Shown here: piece by piece, positions 1-6,900 of the stretch | How positions within the stretch are numbered: the first letter of the stretch is position 1 | How the letters are laid out: each line of letters starts with the position of its first letter | Source of the DNA: Acetobacteraceae bacterium | GTDB taxonomy: Bacteria > Pseudomonadota > Alphaproteobacteria > Acetobacterales > Acetobacteraceae | Assembly (NCBI GenBank): GCA_947476855.1 | Contig: CANJSR010000176.1 | Coordinates: 1 to 9,220 of the forward strand | DNA: 9,220 nucleotides | Direction of reading: 5' to 3' | Translations under genes and position numbers: made by a program | The notes under the pieces: model-generated | Seen by the model: the letters and a program-made list of their open reading frames with translations, nothing else | What the model was told of the DNA's origin: nothing | Database searches by the model: none

Positions 1-38
1 CGGCCGGCCGGGACCGGACGCCAGAAAGGTAGGATGAG

Positions 39-437
39 ATGGCAACGAACGAAGATGGGGAAGGGCTCGCCGGCGTACTGCGTCGGACAATCGTGGAACT
101 CGTGCGGCGTGACGGACATGATCTGTCGGCGCGACAATTCGGCGTGTTCCTGATCTGCTACCTGGAGAATGAGGCACAGACCGTTCGCGGACTGGCCGAA
201 GCACTCGATATCTCCAAGCCCGCGATCTCCCGCGCGCTGGACCGGTTGGCCGAATTCGAACTCGTGCGCCGCAAGACCGACCCGCAGGATCGCCGCAGCG
301 TACTGGTGCAGCGCACCCCCACCGGTTCGGCTTTCTTCCGCGAAATCAAAAGCATCCTGCGTTCCGCGGCAACCGCTTCCGACGGCGGGACGGCAAAGGC
401 CAAGACCGCGCGGGGCGGAGCACGCGCCGCCCGCTAG
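39..437 (+). CDS. MarR-family winged-helix transcriptional regulator
   Basis: A 132-residue DNA-binding protein. Residues 48-71 form the helix-turn-helix (TVRGLAEALDISKPAISRAL), and residues 77-92 the wing with the family hallmark DPQDRRS. MarR proteins bind palindromic operators as dimers and usually repress nearby genes until a ligand or oxidant releases them. This one is short at both ends of the dimerisation domain and finishes in a basic Ala/Lys/Arg tail (about residues 118-132), which is probably flexible. The start at 39 follows AAAGG/AGGA-type ribosome-binding sequence at 25-34; another ATG at 34 is out of frame. It lies 60 bases upstream of the methionine sulfoxide reductase gene on the same strand, so co-transcription is possible. 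A redox ligand is only a guess, because no cysteine-sensor arrangement is obvious (one Cys, at residue 40). The family call is firm; the target and ligand are unknown. Confidence 0.85.
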   Translation: MATNEDGEGLAGVLRRTIVELVRRDGHDLSARQFGVFLICYLENEAQTVRGLAEALDISKPAISRALDRLAEFELVRRKTDPQDRRSVLVQRTPTGSAFFREIKSILRSAATASDGGTAKAKTARGGARAAR

Positions 438-497
438 GCAACATCAACACCAACCGAGCAAGACCAAGCCGCCTGGCCGGGACGGAGCGGAACAATC

Positions 498-1004
498 ATG
501 CATGACGTCACTCGACCGGCGCCCTGGACTGGTTCGGCCTCTGCCACGGGCAAGCCGGCCCTTTATCGCGACCTGATCCAGGAACTCGACGCACTTCTGA
601 CCGGTGAACGCGACCCAACCGCCAATGCCGCCAACGCGGCGGCGGCGATCTATCACAGCCTGCCGGCCCTCAACTGGGCTGGCTTCTATTTCCTCCGCGA
701 CGGAGAGCTCGTGCTCGGCCCCTTCCAGGGACGGCCGGCCTGCGTCCGGATTCCCATGGGAAAAGGCGTCTGCGGAGCCGCGGCCAGCCAGCGCCAGACC
801 ATGCTGGTCCCGGATGTGGAGGCTTTCCCAGGCCATATCGCCTGCGACAGCGCCTCCCGCTCGGAACTGGTCGTACCGCTGCTGGTCGGTGACCGGCTGA
901 TCGGCGTACTCGACCTGGACAGCCCGGAGCTGAACCGCTTCGACGCCGACGACCAGGCGGGTTGCGAGGCCCTGGCCCAGGTGATCGTCCGCCACTTGAC
1001 CTGA
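498..1004 (+). CDS. msrC: Free methionine-(R)-sulfoxide reductase (GAF-domain, fRMsr type)
   Basis: A 168-residue single GAF-domain enzyme that reduces free L-methionine-(R)-sulfoxide to methionine in the cytoplasm, using thioredoxin-type reductant. Visible signatures are LNWAGFYFL (58-66), GPFQGRPACVRIPMGKGVCG (74-93), HIACDSASRSELVVP (113-127) and GVLDLDSP (136-143). Cysteines fall at residues 82, 92 and 116. Their spacing of 10 and 24 is the same as Cys84/94/118 of the E. coli enzyme, where the last is catalytic and the others resolve the disulfide. Length matches the family (about 160-180). The ATG at 498 is preceded by GGAGCGG at 484-490. The neighbouring MarR gene may regulate it. Compared with typical members, an N-terminal extension of roughly 15 residues is poorly conserved. 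Function is well supported by the cysteine pattern. Confidence 0.93.
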   Translation: MHDVTRPAPWTGSASATGKPALYRDLIQELDALLTGERDPTANAANAAAAIYHSLPALNWAGFYFLRDGELVLGPFQGRPACVRIPMGKGVCGAAASQRQTMLVPDVEAFPGHIACDSASRSELVVPLLVGDRLIGVLDLDSPELNRFDADDQAGCEALAQVIVRHLT

Positions 1005-1012
1005 CACCCGGC

Positions 1013-1042
1013 CGGTTTACAGCAGGACGGAAACCGCTCTAG
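1013..1042. repeat. Hairpin and half-site of a CTAGAGCGG-type palindromic repeat after msrC
   Basis: Positions 1013-1018 (CGGTTT) pair with 1031-1036 (AAACCG) across a 12-base loop, nine bases after the msrC stop. The right arm continues as AAACCGCTCTAG, ending at 1042 in the same GCTCTAG end seen in the two repeats near 2350 and 2413. The left arm no longer matches (CCGGCCGGTTT in place of an expected CTAGAGCGGTTT), so this looks like a decayed copy of a palindromic intergenic element. It may double as a weak terminator for msrC, but there is no T-tract. Confidence 0.4.
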
Positions 1043-1090
1043 CTGCGTCAGCCGCATTCCCGCGGCGTTGCTCTCGGGACAGGATCCGTC

Positions 1091-1426
1091 ATGCTGATCG
1101 ACCTTCGCACCTACACCCTCAAGCCCGGCACCATGGGCCTTCAGATGGCCTTGTACGAAAAGCACGGCATGGCCGCGCAGAAGCGCCATCTCGGCGAGCC
1201 GCTGATCTACCTGATCACGGAATCCGGCGAAATCAACACCTTCGTCCATGGCTGGATCTACAAGGACGCCGCCGACCGCTCCGCCAAGCGCGCCGCGATG
1301 CAGGCCGATCCGGAATGGCAGGCCTACCTGAAGATGAACGCCGAGGCCGGCTACCTGCTCGCCCAGCGCAACAACCTGATGACGCCCGCGCCGTTCTTCA
1401 CCCCGTCGGTGAAGCCCAAGGGCTGA
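1091..1426 (+). CDS. NIPSNAP-family protein
   Basis: A 111-residue protein that is nearly all one NIPSNAP domain, a dimeric alpha/beta ferredoxin-like fold. It opens with the family's characteristic MLIDLRTYTLKPGTM, followed by GEINTFVHGWIYKDAADR in the middle and a C-terminal half ending NNLMTPAPFFTP. There is no signal peptide or membrane segment, so it should be cytoplasmic. The biochemical role of bacterial members is not established. They often sit beside acyl-CoA or aromatic degradation genes, and here the convergent neighbour encodes a crotonase-fold enzyme, which fits loosely. The start at 1091 is supported by AGGA at 1081-1084 with a 6-base spacer. The 86-base gap behind msrC contains a palindromic repeat, so it may have its own promoter. 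The family is clear; the function is unknown. Confidence 0.88.
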   Translation: MLIDLRTYTLKPGTMGLQMALYEKHGMAAQKRHLGEPLIYLITESGEINTFVHGWIYKDAADRSAKRAAMQADPEWQAYLKMNAEAGYLLAQRNNLMTPAPFFTPSVKPKG

Positions 1427-1436
1427 CGCGCCATCG

Positions 1437-1463
1437 GCCCTCTCCCCATCTCGGGGAGAGGGC
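1437..1463. terminator. Perfect 11-bp hairpin between convergent genes (bidirectional terminator or REP-like element)
   Basis: GCCCTCTCCCC at 1437-1447 pairs exactly with GGGGAGAGGGC at 1453-1463 around a 5-base loop. It lies 10 bases after the NIPSNAP stop and 11 bases after the crotonase stop on the other strand, the expected site for a shared terminator. Neither side has a T-tract, so termination would not be of the classic intrinsic kind. The same CCCTCTCCCC/GGGGAGAGGG palindrome is common between genes in GC-rich proteobacteria. Confidence 0.6.
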
Positions 1464-1474
1464 AACCGCCCGCC

Positions 1475-2242
1475 CTACTCGAAGCGGGAGAAATCAGGCT
1501 TCCGCTTTTCGACAAACGCCGCGAAGGCTTCGCCGGCCTCGGGCGACTTCACGCGGTCCTTGAAGATCACCAGTTCCTCGGCGATCCGATCCGTCAGGTC
1601 TTGGGAACCCTGCTTGATCAACTGCTTGGTCAGCCGGACGGCCTGCGGCGGCAACCTGGCGAGCCGCTGCGCCAGCGCGCGGGCCGTGTCCATCAGGGCC
1701 ACGTCATCAACTACCTGGTTGACGAACCCCCACTCCAACGCCGTCGCCGCGTCCAGAGGTTCCCCCAGCAGCAGCAGCGCGTTCGCCCGCTGCAGCCCGA
1801 CCAGGCGAGGGAACAGCAGGGAACTCCCGGCTTCCGGCACCAGGCCCAGGCTGGTGAACGGCATGATGAAGCGCGCTGATCGCGCCGCGATGATCAGATC
1901 GCAATGGGCCAGCATCGTGGTGCCCACCCCGATCGCCGCGCCATTCACTGCGCCGACCAGAGGCTTCCGCAAGGTCGACAGCGCGGTCAGGAAGGGGGAG
2001 CCATCCCGCTTCTCATTCCCCGCCGCGCGTGCCTGGAAGTCCTTGATGTCATTGCCGGACGTGAAGGTATCGCCGGCCCCGGTCAGCAGCAAAACCCGGA
2101 CGGTCGGATCGGCCTCCGCTTCCTCGAACGCCGCCACGACGCCGCTGTACATGTCGCGGGTCAGGGCATTTTTCTTTTCGGGGCGGTTGAAGGTGATTTC
2201 CATCACCGGGCCGTTGCGATCGACCTTCAGCGTTTCGGACAC
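1475..2242 (-). CDS. Crotonase-fold enoyl-CoA hydratase/isomerase family protein, isomerase-like active site
   Basis: A 255-residue crotonase-superfamily enzyme acting on acyl-CoA thioesters. The oxyanion-hole segments are SGNDIKDF (62-69) and NGAAIGVG (100-107); the C-terminal helical region ends EKRKPDFSRFE. The two glutamates of true enoyl-CoA hydratases (rat Glu144 and Glu164) align with Phe129 and Ala154 here by my reading. Instead Glu137 sits in LGLVPEAGSS, the position and motif of peroxisomal-type delta3,delta2-enoyl-CoA isomerases (PEGCSS in ECI2). I therefore infer shifting of a double bond in unsaturated fatty acid beta-oxidation rather than hydration. The start codon is GTG at 2242, fixed by the strong AAGGAGG 6 bases upstream. 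It is separated from speE by two large palindromes, so it is probably a separate transcription unit. Superfamily call firm; the exact reaction is inference. Confidence 0.88.
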   Translation of the reverse strand: MSETLKVDRNGPVMEITFNRPEKKNALTRDMYSGVVAAFEEAEADPTVRVLLLTGAGDTFTSGNDIKDFQARAAGNEKRDGSPFLTALSTLRKPLVGAVNGAAIGVGTTMLAHCDLIIAARSARFIMPFTSLGLVPEAGSSLLFPRLVGLQRANALLLLGEPLDAATALEWGFVNQVVDDVALMDTARALAQRLARLPPQAVRLTKQLIKQGSQDLTDRIAEELVIFKDRVKSPEAGEAFAAFVEKRKPDFSRFE

Positions 2243-2248
2243 GGGCTG

Positions 2249-2255
2249 CCTCCTT
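2249..2255 (-). promoter_or_regulatory. Strong Shine-Dalgarno deciding the GTG start of the crotonase gene
   Basis: The minus strand reads AAGGAGG followed by CAGCCC and GTG at 2242. This full-length match with ideal spacing favours the GTG start over any later ATG. Confidence 0.75.
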
Positions 2256-2306
2256 GGAGCGGGAGGCGAACCGTAAAGACGACCCGTGTCCGGGGCAACG
2301 GGCTGC

Positions 2307-2350
2307 CTAGAGCGCCTTCAGGCTGACCGTAGACGGTCAGCGCGCTCTAG
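2307..2350. repeat. Palindromic intergenic repeat, two-part hairpin with CTAG ends
   Basis: Outer arms CTAGAGCGC (2307-2315) and GCGCTCTAG (2342-2350) are perfect inverted repeats. Inner arms GCTGACCGT (2322-2330) and ACGGTCAGC (2333-2341) are also perfect, with a 2-base loop. Six unpaired bases (2316-2321) form a bulge on one side. The element is non-coding and lies in the 167-base gap between speE and the crotonase gene. It could act as a terminator or RNA-stabilising element for the speE transcript, but the CTAG-bounded form points to a dispersed mobile repeat. Confidence 0.7.
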
Positions 2351-2364
2351 CCTTTTGTTTGGTC

Positions 2365-2413
2365 GCATGATTCACGCGCTGTTACGATTCCGCTCAGCGC
2401 GATCATGCTCTAG
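2365..2413. repeat. Second palindromic repeat overlapping the speE stop codon
   Basis: GCATGAT (2365-2371) pairs with ATCATGC (2402-2408), and after a 3-base bulge CGCGCTG (2375-2381) pairs with CAGCGCG (2395-2401), with a 13-base loop. The outer end continues to GCTCTAG at 2413, the same terminal sequence as the neighbouring repeat. On the minus strand this end reads CTAGAGCATGATC, a motif I recognise from dispersed alphaproteobacterial intergenic repeats. Its TAG is the speE stop codon (2412-2410). Confidence 0.65.
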
Positions 2414-3276
2414 TCGGGCAAATGCCGAGCGATGTAGGGGGGAAGGTGGAAGGCGGAGACGTGGATTTCCGGGGTCCAGTACTGGGTCGCACCCAAAATC
2501 CCATCCGCTTCGGCCCGCGCGCGGATGGTCTCGGCCGGGACCGAGGTCAGGCCGGCATCCTTGGCCGCCCAGCCCAGCGTCATGAAGCCACCGACATAGG
2601 TCGGCACCGCGGCGACATAGGCGCTGACATGGGGGAAGAAATTCCGCCGGCGGATGCTGGTGTCGCGCAGCTCATCCGCCTGCATGAACGGCACGCCGCA
2701 CTGGTTCACCACCAGGCCGCGCGGCGTCAGGATACGGGCGCAATTCCGATAGAACTCATCGGTAAACAATACTTCACCGACACCGATCGGATCGGTCGAG
2801 TCAACGATGATCGCGTCGAACGTCGCATCCGGCGCGCGCTTCACATAGTCGATGCCGTCACCCACGATCACGTCGGCGCGCGGATCGTTCCACGCATCGC
2901 CGGCGATCTTGGGCAGGAATTCCTTGCACAGGCGGATCACTTCGCCGTCGATCTCGACCATCACGGCGCGCTTGACGCCCTTGTGCATCAATACACGGCG
3001 CAACACGCCACCATCGCCGGCGCCGATGATCAGCACGTTCTCGGCCGCACCATGCGCCAGCAGAGGCACGTGGGTCAGCATTTCCTGGTAGACGAATTCA
3101 TCGCCTTCCGTGATCTGGATGACGCCGTCCAGCACCATCACGCGGCCATGCGTGAAGCTTTCGAAGATCACGATGTCCTGGAAGTCGCTTTTGACGCGCG
3201 CGAGTTCGCGTTTCACCAGGAAGCGCTGGCCCCATTCGGCGTACAGCGACTCGTTGATCCAACTATCGGTGGTCAT
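2410..3276 (-). CDS. speE: Spermidine synthase (putrescine aminopropyltransferase)
   Basis: Transfers the aminopropyl group of decarboxylated S-adenosylmethionine to putrescine, giving spermidine and methylthioadenosine. The family signatures are all present (numbered from an upstream in-frame ATG at 3288): YQEMLTHVP (67-75), the nucleotide-binding GAGDGG (89-94), VEID (111-114), GDGIDYVK (143-150) and the catalytic DSTDP (163-167). About 288-292 residues is normal for bacterial SpeE. I prefer the ATG at 3276 (protein beginning MTTDSWINESL), because GGGAA lies 5 bases ahead and the 3288 ATG has no ribosome-binding site. The gene follows speD in the same direction with a short gap, so the two steps of the pathway are probably co-transcribed. 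The stop TAG comes from a palindromic repeat, so the last residues may vary among relatives. Identification is secure. Confidence 0.96.
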   Translation of the reverse strand: MTTDSWINESLYAEWGQRFLVKRELARVKSDFQDIVIFESFTHGRVMVLDGVIQITEGDEFVYQEMLTHVPLLAHGAAENVLIIGAGDGGVLRRVLMHKGVKRAVMVEIDGEVIRLCKEFLPKIAGDAWNDPRADVIVGDGIDYVKRAPDATFDAIIVDSTDPIGVGEVLFTDEFYRNCARILTPRGLVVNQCGVPFMQADELRDTSIRRRNFFPHVSAYVAAVPTYVGGFMTLGWAAKDAGLTSVPAETIRARAEADGILGATQYWTPEIHVSAFHLPPYIARHLPD

Positions 3277-3295
3277 TGCGGTTCCCATACATCAA

Positions 3296-3325
3296 CGCGG
3301 CCCGGACGTCTCCGCCCGGGCCGCG
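3296..3325. other. GC-rich hairpin between speD and speE
   Basis: CGCGGCCCGG (3296-3305) and CCGGGCCGCG (3316-3325) are perfect 10-bp arms around a 10-base loop, 23 bases after the speD stop and ending about 20 bases ahead of the preferred speE start. There is no T-run, so it is more likely an RNA stability or partial-attenuation element that sets the speE:speD ratio than a full terminator. That role is inference. Confidence 0.5.
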
Positions 3326-3348
3326 CGTCGTTGCATCGACAATATGGA

Positions 3349-3816
3349 TCAGGCGATCAGGCCGCGGCGCTGCTCACCCAGGTTGATCGACGTCGGCTGG
3401 AACGCGGCCTTCAACGCCGGCATGCCCAGGTACGGATTGCAGGCCCCGCACATGAAGATGTCGATCGCCGCGAAGTTCCGTTCCGGCCACGTGTGGATCG
3501 AGATATGGCTCTCGGCCAGCACCAGCACGCCACTGACCCCGCCATTGGGCGAGAAGTGGTGGAAATGCCCGTGCAGGATCGTGGCGCCCGCAGCCTCGGC
3601 CGCGTCGCGCAGGGCGCGATCGACATGCTCCGGGTCCGCCAGGTTGGATGCGCCCCATAGGTCGATCAGCAGATGAGTGCCAGCGAACTTCACCCCGTCC
3701 TTTTCGACGAAGTAGTCCTTCTGTTCATCCGCCTCGCCACCCGGCAGTGCGTTGGTCGTTGTCTGGTTGCTGCTCGGGAGTTCCGAGACCATCCCCAGCG
3801 GGCTGAGTGCGTTCAC
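3349..3816 (-). CDS. speD: S-adenosylmethionine decarboxylase proenzyme (class 1B)
   Basis: Decarboxylates S-adenosylmethionine to supply the aminopropyl donor for SpeE. The protein is made as a proenzyme and cleaves itself to create a pyruvoyl cofactor. The processing site is visible as LAESHISIHTWPE (100-112), with cleavage between Glu102 and Ser103. His108 and Cys123 (FMCGACNPYLG) complete the site. The spacing equals Ser63/His68/Cys83 of the Thermotoga enzyme. The total of 155 residues exceeds the usual 115-140 because of a polar N-terminal extension of about 38 residues that resembles nothing I know. The GTG start at 3816 is fixed by AAGGAG 6 bases upstream; a later in-frame ATG (residue 9) lacks such a site. 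Its 5' leader carries a strong hairpin and a short overlapping reading frame, both noted separately. Identification is secure. Confidence 0.96.
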   Translation of the reverse strand: MNALSPLGMVSELPSSNQTTTNALPGGEADEQKDYFVEKDGVKFAGTHLLIDLWGASNLADPEHVDRALRDAAEAAGATILHGHFHHFSPNGGVSGVLVLAESHISIHTWPERNFAAIDIFMCGACNPYLGMPALKAAFQPTSINLGEQRRGLIA

Positions 3817-3822
3817 CGCGTA

Positions 3823-3828
3823 CTCCTT
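3823..3828 (-). promoter_or_regulatory. Strong Shine-Dalgarno deciding the GTG start of speD
   Basis: The minus strand reads AAGGAG, then TACGCG, then GTG at 3816. Complementarity and 6-base spacing are near ideal, which selects the GTG over downstream ATG codons. Confidence 0.75.
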
Positions 3829-3861
3829 CCTACCAGTAGACGGCCTGTTGGACAGTACGCG

Positions 3862-3883
3862 CCGACGGAGCCCCCTCCGTCGG
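3862..3883. promoter_or_regulatory. Stable leader hairpin upstream of speD
   Basis: CCGACGGAG (3862-3870) pairs perfectly with CTCCGTCGG (3875-3883) around a 4-base loop, GGGG in the speD-sense strand. It lies about 35 bases upstream of the ribosome-binding site. A CCCC just 5' of it in the transcript (3897-3900) could pair with the loop, giving an H-type pseudoknot, or with a nearby GGGG. A riboswitch-like or stability role is possible, but I do not recognise a known consensus (SAM-II, SAM/SAH or speF). Confidence 0.45.
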
Positions 3884-3954
3884 GTTGGTGTCCCCTGGGG
3901 CCAAGGCGGCGGAACATGATGAAAAGCTGAGTGGGACGCAAGAGGATTCGTGAT

Positions 3955-3977
3955 CCTGACGGCATATTTTCGTCAGG
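3955..3977 (-). terminator. Hairpin at the 3' end of the chemotaxis operon
   Basis: CCTGACG (3955-3961) and CGTCAGG (3971-3977) form a 7-bp stem with a 9-base A/T-rich loop. It includes the stop codon of the large envelope protein. Position suits a transcript end for the operon; the lack of a following T-tract makes it a weak candidate. Confidence 0.35.
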
Positions 3978-6900
3978 GCTGCCTTGCGCCAGCATCAAGG
4001 GCCTTCAATCCGGCCGGTACCCCGCGCACCAGCCCGATCTCCTGCTTCGCTCGACCCAGGTCCGCCACGGCGCGCACCGGGTCGGCGGTCAGCAGGCGAA
4101 ACATGTCGCCCAGCGGCCCTTCGCCCATGCGGGTCGATTCCTTTTCGCGGAGGGTGGAGAGGGTCGCCTCATCCCCCGCCCGGGCCGCCGCGGTCGCGTA
4201 TCGCAGCAGGGCCCGCTGCTGGGCGCCATCCAGTTCGCCGCTTTCGGGAACCGTCCGCCGCACCAGCGTGCCCAGCGCCCGCTTCGCACCGGCCCAGTCC
4301 CGCGCCTGCTCCAGCACCATCGCCCGGGTTTCGTCGGCTGCCAGACTGTCCAGGCCGTTCAGCGCGTTCAGCGCCCCGTTCACATTGCCCATCCGCCCAA
4401 GCGAGGAAGCCGAGATCAACAACCGCTGCTCCTTCAGTTCAGGCGGCAGGTCGGGGTTCGAGGATTGCCCAAGCGCGGCCAGCGCCCCCTCGGCATCCCC
4501 TTCGTTCAGGCGCATCCGCGCGAGTCGGGTGCCGAACGCCACTCGCCCCATCTCCGTCGGCGCCGTCTGCATCAGCCTCGTCAGAACCACATCCGCTCGG
4601 CGTGGCAGGTCGAGTGCCAGCAGACGGTCGGCAAGGCGATCACGCAGCCGGTCCCCCTGCTCATTCGCGGGCAGCAGGTCGGTGTTTTCCTCCACCAGCC
4701 CGATCAGTTCCAGCGGATCGAGCTTATCCACATCATTGCCAACGACCAGATCGGCGAAGGCCGCCTGCTGCCAGGCCTTGATATGGTCGCCATAGGTCGG
4801 GAACACACCACGCGCGTCGCGCAGGATCGACAGCGCCGCCCGCCATCCGCCGGATTGCTGGCGCAGTTCGGCGATCCGGCGCCGCAGCATCAGGTCACGC
4901 CAGTCCCCACGCCAAGCGTACAGCAGCCGATCCAGCGCGTCGGCCGCGGCGGCAGGCTCGATCAGGCCCTTGGCGAGGCGCAGCTCAACCGCGCGAACGG
5001 CGGCCTTGGCGCGGGCCAACTGGTCCCGGCCTTGCGCGATTTCATCGAACAGTTTCAACGCGCCATCGGCATCGCCCCGCGCCTGCTTCGCCAATGCGTC
5101 GGGCAGCCGCAGCAGGGGATCGCTGGGGCGTTCGGCCAGGATTTCCTCGGCCGCGGCGCGGCTGCCGCCCAGGACCATCGTCTCCAAGGCCAGCGGCAGC
5201 AGGCGGTCGCGCAGCATCGGCGGATACAGCAGGATCAGCGGGGCGGTACTCGCGAACAACTGCGCGGCCTCCGGGGAGCCTTCCTGACGTGTGGCCAGCA
5301 GGACCGCCCGCCACAGCGCGTCCTCATCCGTGCCGCCGAAGCGCGGATCGGCCAGGGCCCGGGCTTCGTTCGGCCGGCCAGCCAGCAGGGCGGCGATGGC
5401 CTTCAGCATGACCGTATCGGGCGACGCGGCTTCCTTCGGGTCCTGTTCGGAGATGACCCGCAGCAGCGCATCGGCCTCGGCCGCCATGCCCAGGGCCACC
5501 ATGGTTTCGGCGGCGACCTTCCGGGCCGGGCCGCGCGCCAGCGGGGGCATCGAGGCGGCTTCCCGCACATGGGCGAGCACCCGTTGCGCCAGGCCTTCGA
5601 TGGGCATGGCGGGCAGGCGGAAGCGGCGGGTGAGCCGAGCGGCCGCGAGCATGGTGTTTGTCATGGTGGCAGGGGGGCTGAGGGCCAGCCCCTCGGCCGG
5701 ACCGGACAGGACGAAACCGTTCGGCACGACGCGGAGGGACACGGCGTCGGACAGAGGCTCCACCAGGATGCCGCGCAGGGTGACGGGCAGGTTGAACTCG
5801 ACGGTGTGGCGTTCGGTGGTCACGGCTTCCCCGGCACGGGCGACGGTGCCGACCAGCAGGGTGGCGCCGCTGTCGGGATCGCGCAGGGTGACGACGTTGG
5901 CGGCCCCGGGGGTCTTGAAGGTGACGCGGCCGTCCGCGAAGGCGGGCATGATGGCCTGGCGCGGCGCGGCGGTTGGGGAGACGACGACGCGCCACCCCTG
6001 CGGTGAGGGCGCGATGCTGACAGACCGCCCATCGGGGACGGGCAGGCGCAGCAGTGTGGCGTTCGACAGCAGATGGACGGTGGCCGAGGAAAACACCGGA
6101 TCATCCCGCAGGTGGGTCAGGTCGATCGGACGGCGTTCGGCGAACACGGCCAGGGTCGCGGTTTCGCGCTGGAACAGGGCGGCGCCGATGTTCTCGGCGA
6201 AGGGCAGCATGATCGCCGGGGAGTCGGTATTGGGCGGCGCGGGCACGCGGCGGGCGACGAGTGCGAGGGGGCCGCGCGGCTCGGGCTCCGGCGGGTCCGC
6301 CGAGGGGCCTGGCGTCGAGGTCGGCGCGGGCGGGTCGGCATGGACCGGCACGCGGGGTGCCGCGAGGGGTGCTGGGGTAGCCGGTGGGGGGACGGCAGGC
6401 GGTGGTGAGGCCGAGGCGGCCTTCGTTGGCGGGGCAGGCGGTGTCGCGGTTTTCGCGGTCGGAGCAGCAGGCGTCTCCGGTGCTGACGGCTTCGGCGCCG
6501 CTGTGGGCTCGGGCTTCCTCGGCGCATCGTTTGCCTTGGGTCCCTCTGGCGCCTGTGTCAGGGCCTTTGGTTCGGCTGCCGGCCGCGGTCCCGCGGCCTT
6601 GGCGGCGACAACCGGTTCGGCCCCGGCGGCCGGTTTCGGCGGCGCGGGGGGCGGGCGGACCGCCGCCTCCTTCGGGCGGGGCTCCGGTGTCTTAGGGGTT
6701 GGTTCGGCGGACGGGTCGGGGATGTCGATGACGACGCGCGAACCCAGGCGCATCTCCCTGATCCGGGTGCCGGCGGGAACGGTGAATACCGCGCGGGGTC
6801 CGGCGACACTCAGGCCGGAGACGTTACGCGGGTCCTTGCCCGGGCGCCCGAGGGCCACATCGTCCGCGAAGGTGACCGTGACCTGGTTGCCCTCCCGGGT

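Larger units (their letters stand above)
3813..3917 (-). other. Possible 34-codon leader reading frame overlapping the speD start (GTGA)
   Basis: An ATG at 3917 opens 34 codons rich in Gly, Arg and Pro. Its TGA shares bases with the GTG of speD (GTGA), the arrangement used in translational coupling. The frame stays open further upstream to 3998, inside the end of the preceding gene. No Shine-Dalgarno precedes either ATG, and I recognise no homologue, so this may be chance in GC-rich DNA. Confidence 0.2.

Noticed and set aside
686..1465. Minus-strand open frame of 259 codons across msrC and the NIPSNAP gene
   Set aside because: It is antisense to two well-recognised genes and runs through the intergenic repeat and hairpin; no homologous features.
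2422..3660. Plus-strand open frame of 412 codons spanning speE and speD
   Set aside because: It is antisense to two certain genes and crosses their intergenic hairpin; the Asp/His/Arg-rich sequence resembles no family.
3862..3900. Known SAM-II, SAM/SAH or speF riboswitch/leader motif upstream of speD
   Set aside because: The hairpin and possible pseudoknot pairing are there, but I could not match conserved bases of those families, so no riboswitch class is assigned.
3813..3998. 61-codon minus-strand frame starting inside the end of the envelope protein gene
   Set aside because: The first 27 codons overlap another gene and have no ribosome-binding site; only the final 34 codons are kept as a speculative leader frame.
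3931..6006. Long plus-strand open frame (691 codons) opposite the large envelope protein
   Set aside because: It is antisense to a gene with signal peptide, strong ribosome-binding site and sensible domains. Its composition (Gly/Arg/Gln/His-rich) is the usual product of reading GC-rich coding DNA backwards.
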